The translations under genes and the position numbers were made by a program. Shown here one piece after another: positions 1 to 7,560 of a stretch of 64,000 nt of DNA. The stretch lies in assembly GCA_965230215.1 (NCBI GenBank), contig CBDDKN010000001.1, positions 1,922,001 to 1,986,000 on the forward strand, written 5' to 3'. Source of the stretch: RFSX01 sp965230215 (GTDB taxonomy: Bacteria; Bacteroidota; Bacteroidia; Chitinophagales; Saprospiraceae). Every line of letters begins with the position of its first letter. Positions within the stretch are counted from its first letter, which is position 1. The notes under the pieces were generated by a model, which ran no database searches, was not told the origin of the DNA, and worked only from the letters and a program-made list of their open reading frames with translations.

Positions 1-1
1 G

Positions 2-370
2 TTCAATTTTACCGGTGCTGATCAACAAAAGAAACTTGAAGTGCTTTCTGGAGGTGAAAGAAATCGTGTTCACCTAGCCATCACATTGCGTGAAGGTGGC
101 AATGTCTTGCTCCTGGATGAGCCTACCAATGATATTGATGTCAATACTCTACGCGCACTTGAAGAAGCTATTGAAAACTTTGCAGGTTGCGTATTGGTGA
201 TTTCTCACGACCGTTGGTTTATTGACAGACTAGCCACCCATATTCTGGCATTTGAAGATGATGCAAAGGTGCGATTCTTCGAAGGTAACTTTAGTGCCTA
301 CGAAGAGCAAAAGAAACAGGAGTTGGGTGATGTAACACCTAAAAGACCGAGATTTAAGTCGCTGCTTTAA
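2..370 (+). CDS. ettA: Energy-dependent translational throttle protein EttA (ABC-F ATPase), 3' end
   Basis: Only the C-terminal part of this ABC-F ATPase is in the window; the frame is open from base 2. The visible part is the second nucleotide-binding domain: signature LSGGERNRVHLA, Walker B LLLDEPTND followed by ID, and the switch His in VISHDRWF. The tail (ATHIL, then FFEGNFSAYEE and a basic end PKRPRFKSLL) follows E. coli EttA closely as I remember it, more than Uup or the antibiotic-resistance ABC-F proteins. EttA binds the ribosomal E site and gates the first elongation steps according to ADP/ATP level. The gene ends with TAA directly against the stop codon of the convergent msrA, with no base between. 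A second ABC-F protein (Uup type) lies at 24.9 kb. Confidence 0.93.
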   Translation, partial: FNFTGADQQKKLEVLSGGERNRVHLAITLREGGNVLLLDEPTNDIDVNTLRALEEAIENFAGCVLVISHDRWFIDRLATHILAFEDDAKVRFFEGNFSAYEEQKKQELGDVTPKRPRFKSLL

Positions 371-1048
371 TTACTTGTATTGGCTTTTCAGCAATGCGCT
401 GAATACCTTTTTTACCTTTTCTACTTTGGGCTTGCTGACCCTCATAACATAACTGTTATCAGGGTGTAACTCATAGTAGTTTTGATGGTATTCTTCTGCT
501 ACCCAAAATTCCTCATATGGGACAACCTGGGTAACGATGGGATCGGAATAGACTCCTTCTTCATTTACAGCATCGATCATCATACCAATAACATTCTTTT
601 CTTCTTCTGACTGGTAGAATATAGCTGAACGATATTCAGCACCTACATCCGGCCCCTGTCTGTTCAAAGTGGTTGGATCGTGAGCAATAAAAAAGACCTC
701 AAGCAAAGTCTTATAGTCTATCTTTTCTTTATCATAGTATATATAGATCGCTTCAGCATGACCTGTAGTACCTTCTCCTACTTCATAGTATCCAGGATAT
801 TCCTTATGTCCTCCGGAATATCCACTGATCACATCAACAACACCCTCTATACGCTCAAAAGCGGCCTCTGTACACCAAAAACAGCCACCTGCAAAAACAG
901 CAGTTTCATAATTCTCCAATTTATTCTTCTTGGTATACTTGACTACCTGGTATGTCGCTTTATCTTGTTCACCCGCAACAGAAGCTGTCTTATTTGAACT
1001 GCATGACAAGAGAAACGAAAACAGGATTATACTTAGGTGTAGGTACAT
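371..1048 (-). CDS. msrA: Peptide-methionine (S)-S-oxide reductase MsrA, lipoprotein form
   Basis: MsrA reduces the S-epimer of methionine sulfoxide in oxidised proteins. The 225-residue product carries the family motif GGCFWC, with catalytic Cys56, then the conserved GYSGGH and GHAEA segments and a DPTTLNRQGPDVGAEYRSAIF core. The N-terminus is a short hydrophobic stretch ending in LLSC (Cys16), a lipobox. The enzyme is therefore predicted to be anchored outside the cytoplasm, where it would repair envelope proteins; many MsrA proteins are cytoplasmic. No MsrB domain is fused and none lies next door. It is convergent with ettA with zero spacing, so no terminator fits between them. The identification is secure; the lipoprotein assignment is a sequence-based inference. 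Confidence 0.94.
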   Translation of the reverse strand: MYLHLSIILFSFLLSCSSNKTASVAGEQDKATYQVVKYTKKNKLENYETAVFAGGCFWCTEAAFERIEGVVDVISGYSGGHKEYPGYYEVGEGTTGHAEAIYIYYDKEKIDYKTLLEVFFIAHDPTTLNRQGPDVGAEYRSAIFYQSEEEKNVIGMMIDAVNEEGVYSDPIVTQVVPYEEFWVAEEYHQNYYELHPDNSYVMRVSKPKVEKVKKVFSALLKSQYK

Positions 1049-1097
1049 AATTGAATTTTTATAGGAATAAAACCGATGAGCTCGGTATTTGTTGTTG

Positions 1098-2192
1098 TCA
1101 GGACAAACTTAATTCTCTGTCCACATTACTTTTCCAATTGGCATCAAGGGATTTGATGTACATCTTGTATTCCCGGAAAGCAATGAAAGCCATTTTCAAA
1201 CTGATGGGTTGAATACCCCTGGCTTTTTGAATATTGGATATCTCATATATGGTTCGCCAAAGACTATAAAAACTCTTGTATTTATCTTTGATTTTTACTC
1301 TATGGTCATATATATGGATCGGCTCACTGGCAATGCCATTCATCTCTAGAATCTTGAAATTCTTGCCTTCCAATAAATCGTCCCAGTTGCCATATTTGAC
1401 ATCAAATCGACCATAATACACCTCCTCCATAGAACTGTTAATCTTGTTAAAGAGGGTATTCAATTTGTCGTTAATCAAATGGTTGCCATCTGAAAAAGTA
1501 GTGCCTCGGCAATGGTTTCCTATGGGCTCCACCAGAAAGGTTTCATCTTTTGCCAGGACCTTGTCCAGAACCGCAGTGGCGCCTTCCTCCTCCATTCGAT
1601 CTATCTGCAATCGACTGCGTTGGTCTGTCTCCATCAATTGTCTTATCGTGGAAAAACCATCACCTTTTAAACGCAAAAAATCCTTCAAACCTACCGACAC
1701 TACATGACCTTCCGTATCAGAAGGTTTTCTCACGTAGAATATGCCACATTCATTGGGAAGATCTATATATTCCTGAATCAATATATCTATGTTGTTGGCA
1801 TTTAGATAGGCTTTCAACTCCTTTTCAGATTCTATCAATGCTACCAAAATACCCCTCTCACCAACATCTGGTTTTGCTATGATCGGAAAATTAAGTCCTG
1901 AAGATCTCATTTGCTCAAGAACAAGCCTGACTTCACGTTTTTCCTTCTCTACATAAAATGTAACAGGAATATAGTCTTCTGGTATCTGAGAAAGGATCTT
2001 GTACTTAGATGCACCCATCAAGGCACCGGTCTTGAATAATGGATTTACGTTTGAAAAGAAGAACCATCGGCGTGTTCGAAAGACATAATAAAGAACAATT
2101 GGCAGAACAGGTAAGTAAGCCAACCAAACAGGCCAGTACTCCCAATGGGTCAGCTTAATTATCAAATTGCTCTTTTTGATTTTGTCCACCAT
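1098..2192 (-). CDS. ATP-grasp domain protein of unknown substrate
   Basis: This 364-residue protein looks like an ATP-grasp enzyme. The central part has FPIIAKPDVGERGI (the ATP-binding lysine strand), LIQEYIDLPNECGIFYVR, and near the end GRFDVKYG with KILEMNGIASEPIHIYD (the metal-binding E/N strand). ATP-grasp enzymes join a carboxylate to an amine or thiol through an acyl-phosphate. The substrate cannot be read from the sequence. The first 40 residues contain a hydrophobic tryptophan/tyrosine-rich segment (about residues 19-38) that could be a membrane anchor, followed by basic residues. It is followed on the same strand, beyond about 50 bp, by nothing in an operon; the P-domain gene upstream is separated by about 50 bp and may be co-transcribed. 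It might modify a cell-wall peptide or a small peptide, but this is a guess. Confidence 0.75.
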   Translation of the reverse strand: MVDKIKKSNLIIKLTHWEYWPVWLAYLPVLPIVLYYVFRTRRWFFFSNVNPLFKTGALMGASKYKILSQIPEDYIPVTFYVEKEKREVRLVLEQMRSSGLNFPIIAKPDVGERGILVALIESEKELKAYLNANNIDILIQEYIDLPNECGIFYVRKPSDTEGHVVSVGLKDFLRLKGDGFSTIRQLMETDQRSRLQIDRMEEEGATAVLDKVLAKDETFLVEPIGNHCRGTTFSDGNHLINDKLNTLFNKINSSMEEVYYGRFDVKYGNWDDLLEGKNFKILEMNGIASEPIHIYDHRVKIKDKYKSFYSLWRTIYEISNIQKARGIQPISLKMAFIAFREYKMYIKSLDANWKSNVDRELSLS

Positions 2193-2243
2193 CAGTCTTT
2201 CAGGTAAGTGTTATAACGATTGAAAATAGAAAATATAGGCGAT

Positions 2244-2948
2244 TTAACCAGCTGATTCAAGATCAATTTTCCAGTTTTTAACCCTTCCGGTATCCCCCTT
2301 TAACTTATCTTCTACCGTCAATTTCCACAAGCCCTTTACTTCTTCCCCCTTAAAAACCTTTAAATCGTAAGTATTGAAGCTCATTTCCAAAGTATTTGCA
2401 TCTATACCTGTTCTGTTGTGCAACACCATTGATTGCCCGGAAGGTGCTATCAAATTGATTATCAAATCCCCGATGTGATTATGCTCTACTGCCAGTAGAC
2501 AATTGATGCTTTCCAACGCTCCTCCGGCCGTCTCATAATGATGCAATTCTAGTATGGCCTGATCCTCAATCAATCGGTCTCCCTCTTCAATACAAAGCAT
2601 ATCCAATTGCCATGAAAGCAGATACCCTGTGTCATGCATGCCTGCATCTATAACTCTTAAAGTCCACTCCCCTTTTGCGCCAGATGCACAGAGATCCTGA
2701 CATCTTGTGACATCTAGTTGCATCTGTTCACTCACACCTTGAGTCCCGGGACTCAATAATGTTTCCTTTTCACCATTTGGAGCAGTGAGCTCAATGCTCA
2801 GGTCTCCAGGATAACTATGTGATAATACAACATTCACCTTGATTGACTTTACTTTGTGATTGGAGTGAATAGTTACCATATCCGCAACCCCCAACAAGTC
2901 ATTATCTGGAATCTCAATCTTGTTTCTAGAATTCTTAATCAATCTCAT
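2244..2948 (-). CDS. Protein of two tandem P (Homo B) domains without a protease domain
   Basis: P domains are beta-sandwich modules usually found C-terminal to subtilisin-like proprotein convertases or in secreted bacterial proteases. Here two occupy the whole protein. The first shows SHSYPGDLSIELTAPNG, GEWTLRVIDAG, TGYLLSWQLDM; the second shows EHNHIGDLIINLIAPSG, GLWKLTVEDK, TGRVKNWKID. No catalytic domain, signal peptide or sorting domain is seen. I start the protein at MRLIKN (2948): an upstream in-frame ATG at 2981 would add a non-homologous dozen residues and lies inside a good Bacteroidota -7 box (2979-2986). Without a signal peptide the protein would stay in the cytoplasm, which is odd for this domain. 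The function is unknown. Confidence 0.75.
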   Translation of the reverse strand: MRLIKNSRNKIEIPDNDLLGVADMVTIHSNHKVKSIKVNVVLSHSYPGDLSIELTAPNGEKETLLSPGTQGVSEQMQLDVTRCQDLCASGAKGEWTLRVIDAGMHDTGYLLSWQLDMLCIEEGDRLIEDQAILELHHYETAGGALESINCLLAVEHNHIGDLIINLIAPSGQSMVLHNRTGIDANTLEMSFNTYDLKVFKGEEVKGLWKLTVEDKLKGDTGRVKNWKIDLESAG

Positions 2949-2978
2949 TTCAGCAATAATTGTTAATAATAAGCATGT

Positions 2979-2986
2979 CAAAATTA
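2979..2986 (-). promoter_or_regulatory. Putative -7 box (TAATTTTG) of the P-domain gene
   Basis: On the minus strand the sequence reads TAATTTTG, an exact match to the Bacteroidota -7 consensus TAnnTTTG. It lies about 30 bases before the ATG at 2948 and covers the competing ATG at 2981, which supports the shorter start. I see no clear -33 TTG at the right distance, so confidence is moderate. Confidence 0.4.
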
Positions 2987-3014
2987 TTAATTTGCTGTAT
3001 CACTTATTGCTTAA

Positions 3015-4268
3015 ATGTATAACCGTAGAAAATTTCTTGAAAACTTAAGCCTTGCAGGCATCGGACTACCCCTTGCCTCTATATATGTACCTTCCGGCCT
3101 AAATCTTCCAAAAGCCGCACCGAATTCTGATATTGATTGGGAAAAGATTCGAAATGATTTTCATGCTTCAACACATGATCTTATCAATCTCAATAATGGC
3201 AGCAGCAGCAATATGCCTATACCGATATTGAAAGCTTATACCCATTGGACAACCGAGTTCAATAGCTTTGCTCCATATTATGTTCTGAACAAAAACAAAG
3301 CCTCTATTGAGCAAAATCTGCAAAGGCTGGCCCAGGAGATAGGTGCAGATTCCGGGGAAATTGCAATCGTCAGAAATACTACAGAAGCCATCAATATTAT
3401 TCTTTGGGGCCTTGATCTGAGCAAAGGTGATGAAATCATCACAGCGAGTTGGGATTATCCATTGGCTGAATATACATACAACAGGCTGGTAGAGAAGAAA
3501 TCTGTAATAATTAGAACCATACCTGATTTCCTTCACACAATGGATGACGATTCGATTGTGAACGCATATGAGAATATGATCACAGACAAAACCAAACTCA
3601 TCCACCTGACCTGGATGACACATCGCGAAGGTCAGATACTACCTGCCAGGAGAATATGTGAAATGGCTCATGCGCACGGCGTTCAGGTTATTGTCGATGG
3701 TGCACACATTGCAGGTCATATTGAGTGTAACTTAAACTCCATAGGTTGCGATTATTTTGCCAGCTCCTTGCATAAGTGGATGAATGCACCACTAGGTACA
3801 GGTTTAATGTTTATCCGCCAGGAAATAATGCCTGAGCATACGCCTGAAATCAGCTATGGCGATAATCTAAAAAATCCTCATAAGCGATATGATTACCTGG
3901 GTACAAGAGCGTACCAAAATCTGACTACCCTATCTGACGTACTGGATTACTTGGATATTACAGGGATCAAAGCCAAACAGGAACGTTTTCATATGCTTGC
4001 TTCAAGGTGGGTCAACGCTCTGAGCTCAGTAGAGGGAATCCAGCTATACACGCAAGCAGACAAATACTGTGGTGTAGCCACATTGGGAATCAAAAATCTG
4101 TCAAGTGGAAAAATTGTAAAGATGATGAAGGAAGATTTTGGCATTCATGTCAAACCAACCGGTTACAAAAAAATGCCTATGATCCGAATCAGTCCCAATA
4201 TGTATACGAGTGTGGAAGAAATAGATAGGTTTATTGATGCAGCAACACAGATTGCGCGCAAAAATTAA
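3015..4268 (+). CDS. Tat-exported class V aminotransferase fold (isopenicillin N epimerase-like) PLP enzyme
   Basis: A 417-residue PLP-dependent enzyme of the class V aminotransferase/cysteine desulfurase superfamily, closest in pattern to 'isopenicillin N epimerase-like' proteins. Visible landmarks are VRNTTEAINIILWG (cofactor phosphate loop), VQVIVDGAHIAGH (Asp that holds the pyridine nitrogen) and ASSLHKWMNAPLGTG with Lys254 as the PLP Schiff-base lysine. The N-terminus NRRKFLENLSLAGIGLPLA is a typical twin-arginine (Tat) signal. Export by Tat suits a protein folded around PLP in the cytoplasm. The substrate is unknown; racemase, desulfurase or lyase activities are all possible. Its stop overlaps that of the convergent hydrolase by four bases (TTAA). 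Confidence 0.85.
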   Translation: MYNRRKFLENLSLAGIGLPLASIYVPSGLNLPKAAPNSDIDWEKIRNDFHASTHDLINLNNGSSSNMPIPILKAYTHWTTEFNSFAPYYVLNKNKASIEQNLQRLAQEIGADSGEIAIVRNTTEAINIILWGLDLSKGDEIITASWDYPLAEYTYNRLVEKKSVIIRTIPDFLHTMDDDSIVNAYENMITDKTKLIHLTWMTHREGQILPARRICEMAHAHGVQVIVDGAHIAGHIECNLNSIGCDYFASSLHKWMNAPLGTGLMFIRQEIMPEHTPEISYGDNLKNPHKRYDYLGTRAYQNLTTLSDVLDYLDITGIKAKQERFHMLASRWVNALSSVEGIQLYTQADKYCGVATLGIKNLSSGKIVKMMKEDFGIHVKPTGYKKMPMIRISPNMYTSVEEIDRFIDAATQIARKN

Positions 4269-5215
4269 TTGAATTCGCTGTGCTTGTTGATCATCGACAG
4301 GATCATCTCTTCAATCCAATAATGCTTTTGTCTGAACTTTACAAATCCGACGTGCCCACCATACTTTGGAAGGATCAATTCAATATGTTCGTTGGCAGAA
4401 GCTTCTTCCGCTGGGTAACACTCCTCAGGAAGAAATGGATCATCTAACGCATTGATAATAATTGCTGGAATCTCGATATGTTTTAAAAATATCTTACTGC
4501 TGCATTGAGCATAATAATCTTCAGCATCCGAGAAGCCGTGTATAGGTCCCGTGTATACATCATCGAAGTCATATAACTTAACCAGTCCTTCCAACTCATC
4601 CAGATTCACCTGCTCAGGAAAGTCAATGGCTTTCTCACGCATCTTCTCCTTAAGTGTGATCATGAATTTCTTTTCATAAATAAAGTTGGAAGCCTTGCCA
4701 ATATTCAAGCTACCAGCCTTTAGGTCTGCAGGAACTGAAATAGCCACCACTGACTTGATCTTTGTGTTGATACCGTCAGATCTCTCGCCAGTGTACTTCA
4801 AACACAGGTTACCGCCCAGGCTGAAGCCCACCAAAGCAATTTCATCGTATGATTCTTCAAAAGCAGATATGACCTCATGCAAGTCGTCAGTGGCCCCGCT
4901 GTGGTACATGCGCAAATTGCTGTTCATCACGCCGCTGCAAGACCTGTAATTCATTGCCGCCACATCCCAATTGTTCTCTGACAACAAATCTGCAGCCCCA
5001 ATCATATACTTGGATTCACTTGAGCCCTCTAAACCATGACATAGTATGACAAGTCTCTTATTAGCTTTGAATAAAGTATCAATATGGAGAAAGTCACCAT
5101 CTGAGGTATCTATTTCTATCCTGTGATATTCAGGACGTTTCTGTCTCCTGAATAATGTTGGATATATCGTATTGAGATGCCCAATCCTGAAAACAGGTCC
5201 TGGCTTGTATTTCAT
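4265..5215 (-). CDS. YheT-family alpha/beta hydrolase
   Basis: An alpha/beta hydrolase of the YheT/ABHD1-3 group (316 residues). Seen: LVILCHGLEGSSESKY (oxyanion loop), VAAMNYRSCSG, the nucleophile elbow VGFSLGGN with Ser132, an acid region NALDDPFLPEECYP and a histidine in KYGGHVGFV near the C-terminus. These give a complete Ser-Asp-His triad. Relatives act as esterases or lipases on lipid substrates, but the physiological substrate in bacteria is unclear. There is no signal peptide, so it is probably cytoplasmic. It lies 6 bp downstream of the FKBP lipoprotein gene on the same strand, which suggests one transcript. Confidence 0.88.
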   Translation of the reverse strand: MKYKPGPVFRIGHLNTIYPTLFRRQKRPEYHRIEIDTSDGDFLHIDTLFKANKRLVILCHGLEGSSESKYMIGAADLLSENNWDVAAMNYRSCSGVMNSNLRMYHSGATDDLHEVISAFEESYDEIALVGFSLGGNLCLKYTGERSDGINTKIKSVVAISVPADLKAGSLNIGKASNFIYEKKFMITLKEKMREKAIDFPEQVNLDELEGLVKLYDFDDVYTGPIHGFSDAEDYYAQCSSKIFLKHIEIPAIIINALDDPFLPEECYPAEEASANEHIELILPKYGGHVGFVKFRQKHYWIEEMILSMINKHSEFN

Positions 5216-5221
5216 GGAAAC

Positions 5222-5698
5222 TTAAAAGTCTATAAGTTCGATATCAAATAACAATACCGCATTAGCTGGGATTCTTGGATCTGGACTTGTAGCTCCATAT
5301 GCAAGATAGGAAGGTACCAGCAGGACTCCTGACCCACCCTTTCCATACAGAGGTATGCCTTCACGCCATCCGGCTATCACATTGGATAAGAAGAAGCTGA
5401 ATCCTGGTGAGCTGTCGAAAATAATACCATTGGTAAAGTATCCTGTGTATGCTACATTAACCGCATCACATAATGTAGGCTTCTCCTCAGAACCCTCCGA
5501 ATCAATAATATAATAAAGACCAGAATCTGTGACATTGGCCTGAAGATTATTATTGGCAAGATATTGCTCTATCTCATTAATATTGTCCTGGTATACAGGC
5601 TCATCTGTAATCGGTGGAGCGATATATGGAATTTCACATGTGTCGTCACCACAACCAAGCAGTGCCAACATTGTTATAATTATTAGAGAATAACGCAT
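5222..5698 (-). CDS. FKBP-type peptidyl-prolyl isomerase lipoprotein
   Basis: A 158-residue lipoprotein: the N-terminal hydrophobic segment ends in ALLGC (Cys16). After a linker (about residues 17-65) comes an FKBP domain with VAYTGYFTNGIIFDSSPG, VIAGWREGIPLYGKGGSGVLLVPSYLAYG and NAVLLFDIELIDF at the very end. These match the FKBP core, including the W and AYG positions of the active site. FKBP proteins accelerate cis-trans isomerisation of proline bonds; in the Bacteroidota envelope such lipoproteins probably help folding of exported proteins. It is first in a likely two-gene unit with the YheT hydrolase and is divergent from the SDR gene. Confidence 0.9.
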   Translation of the reverse strand: MRYSLIIITMLALLGCGDDTCEIPYIAPPITDEPVYQDNINEIEQYLANNNLQANVTDSGLYYIIDSEGSEEKPTLCDAVNVAYTGYFTNGIIFDSSPGFSFFLSNVIAGWREGIPLYGKGGSGVLLVPSYLAYGATSPDPRIPANAVLLFDIELIDF

Positions 5699-5749
5699 TC
5701 TTTTTTTTCACAAATTAAATGCTTTAATTTTAATCATAAGCTAGTAAAA

Positions 5750-6466
5750 ATGACATTAAAAGGAAAAACTGCAATCATTACAGGAGGAACGAAAGGTATT
5801 GGATTGGCGATCGCTGAATCTATGTTGGCAGAAGGAATGAATGTATTGATTACGGGGACCTCAGACAACTCTGTGCAAAACGCCAAAGATTCTATTGATT
5901 CAAGCTATCTCGATAAGCTTCTAGCTGTAAAAGCAGATGTTCGATCAGAAGAGGATATGAACAACTGTACCAAAATGGCGCTCGATGCATGGGGAACTGT
6001 AGATGTATTGATCGCCAATGCGGGTATCGGACATTTTGCACCTATCGATGAGATGAGTTCACAACAATGGAATGATACCATCGACATCAATCTGACGGGT
6101 GTATTCAACAGTGTAAAAGCCTGCGTAGAACCACTGAAACAATCAGGTGGATACATCATCACCATTGCAAGTCTGGCTGGAACAAACTTCTTTGCTCGAG
6201 GAGCCGCATATAATGCCAGTAAATTTGGGCTTGTCGGATTCACCCAGGCCATCATGCTGGATCTGAGAGATTATGATGTAAAATGCACAACCATCATGCC
6301 TGGCTCTGTATCAACATACTTCAACAACAACATACCTTCGGATAAAGATGCCTGGAAGATACAGCCTGAAGATATTGCACAGTTGACTATTGACTTGTTA
6401 AAAATGCCGGCACGAACATTACCGAGCAAAGTTGAAATGAGACCATCAAAACCACCAAAAAAATAA
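5750..6466 (+). CDS. SDR-family oxidoreductase
   Basis: A classical short-chain dehydrogenase/reductase (238 residues) with an NAD(P)-binding TGGTKGIG at residues 11-18, NAG at about 90-92, catalytic Ser141 and the YNASK motif with Tyr154 and Lys158. It resembles FabG-type ketoreductases, but a dedicated FabG occurs at 30.1 kb, so this is probably another carbonyl reductase. The C-terminus ends in a short proline/lysine-rich tail (RPSKPPKK), which is not usual for the family. The next gene, a secreted CBM9-like protein, begins 5 bp after its stop. A functional link between the two is not obvious. Confidence 0.88.
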   Translation: MTLKGKTAIITGGTKGIGLAIAESMLAEGMNVLITGTSDNSVQNAKDSIDSSYLDKLLAVKADVRSEEDMNNCTKMALDAWGTVDVLIANAGIGHFAPIDEMSSQQWNDTIDINLTGVFNSVKACVEPLKQSGGYIITIASLAGTNFFARGAAYNASKFGLVGFTQAIMLDLRDYDVKCTTIMPGSVSTYFNNNIPSDKDAWKIQPEDIAQLTIDLLKMPARTLPSKVEMRPSKPPKK

Positions 6467-6471
6467 ATCAT

Positions 6472-7560
6472 ATGAGACAAGGCCTTTTACTGTTCTTCTT
6501 ATCCTTCATTTTAAGTTTCAACTTATTATCCCAGGATGATATCGATTACAGATCAAATAACTTTGCCGATAGCAAAAGATATATCATCTATAAGGCCAGT
6601 CAATCCATTATTATCGACGGCAAAGCTGATGATCCCGATTGGGAGTCCGTACCATTTACTGATGATTTTGTAGATATAGAAGGTATTGTGACACCCTACT
6701 TCAAAACACGCGTAAAGATGCTGTGGGATGAGAAGTATCTGTATGTCTATGCATGGATGGAAGAAGAACACATATGGGCCACCTTGACAGAACACGATGC
6801 CATCATATTTCACGATAACGATTTTGAAATTTTTGTTGACCCTGAAGGAGATGGTCGTAATTACTCTGAGATTGAAGTGAATGCTTTTAATACAACCTGG
6901 GATCTAATTCTGGACAAACCTTACAGATTGGGAGGTCAGGCCAATGACTATTACGAATTACAGGATATGCTTACAGCCGTGCACATAGAAGGCACATTGA
7001 ATGATCCAAGTGATCTGGACAGATATTGGGCAGTTGAAATGGCCATACCGATGGAGTCTATGCTCCTGGCCAAACACTTCGGTCGTAAATATCCTAAGGA
7101 TAAAGACATCTGGCGCCTCAACTTTTCCCGTGTGGAATGGCATTTTGACATCCAGGATGGAAAGTATACCCGGAAAAAAGAAAACGGCAAATATCTGCCA
7201 GAAATGAACTGGACCTGGTCACCTATGGGAGAGATCAATATGCACATCCCAGAACTATGGGGTTATGTTCAGTTTTCTGAAAACACGGCAGATGATCAAA
7301 CACTGTTCGAAAAATCTACAGACGAAGTCTCTGAACGTGTTGCTTATGAGTTGTTTAGAAGATTCAAGTTTGGAGACCTGATTCATTTCACCAATCAGAA
7401 AACAAGCTTTACTAAATATATTCCTGCCTTTTCAGTAGAAAACCAAAGGTTCAACGCGACTTACTACAAGACGGCTCACGGTTTTGAGGTTGAAATTTTA
7501 AATACCTCTAATAACAAAAGATATCTGATAGACGAAACCGGAACCCTGACCAAACTTTAA
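6472..7560 (+). CDS. Secreted carbohydrate-binding family 9-like protein
   Basis: The 362-residue protein starts with a signal peptide (cleavage likely after LLSQ) and contains a CBM9-like beta-sandwich at about residues 35-250: IIDGKADDPDWESVPFTDDFVDI, LWDEKYLYVYAWMEE, DNDFEIFVDPEGDG, YSEIEVNAFNTTWDLIL and an EMAIP/WRLNFSRVEW region. Bacteroidota have many such domains in secreted proteins, sometimes attached to enzymes, and they are often annotated 'carbohydrate-binding family 9-like' with no proven ligand. The C-terminal 100 residues are not recognised. It is transcribed with the SDR gene and converges on the TonB-receptor operon, overlapping its stop by four bases. Confidence 0.8.
   Translation: MRQGLLLFFLSFILSFNLLSQDDIDYRSNNFADSKRYIIYKASQSIIIDGKADDPDWESVPFTDDFVDIEGIVTPYFKTRVKMLWDEKYLYVYAWMEEEHIWATLTEHDAIIFHDNDFEIFVDPEGDGRNYSEIEVNAFNTTWDLILDKPYRLGGQANDYYELQDMLTAVHIEGTLNDPSDLDRYWAVEMAIPMESMLLAKHFGRKYPKDKDIWRLNFSRVEWHFDIQDGKYTRKKENGKYLPEMNWTWSPMGEINMHIPELWGYVQFSENTADDQTLFEKSTDEVSERVAYELFRRFKFGDLIHFTNQKTSFTKYIPAFSVENQRFNATYYKTAHGFEVEILNTSNNKRYLIDETGTLTKL

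Noticed and set aside
3168..3623. A 151-codon minus-strand frame inside the PLP enzyme gene
   Set aside because: Lies fully antisense to a clear gene; its product is rich in Cys/His/Ile without a pattern.
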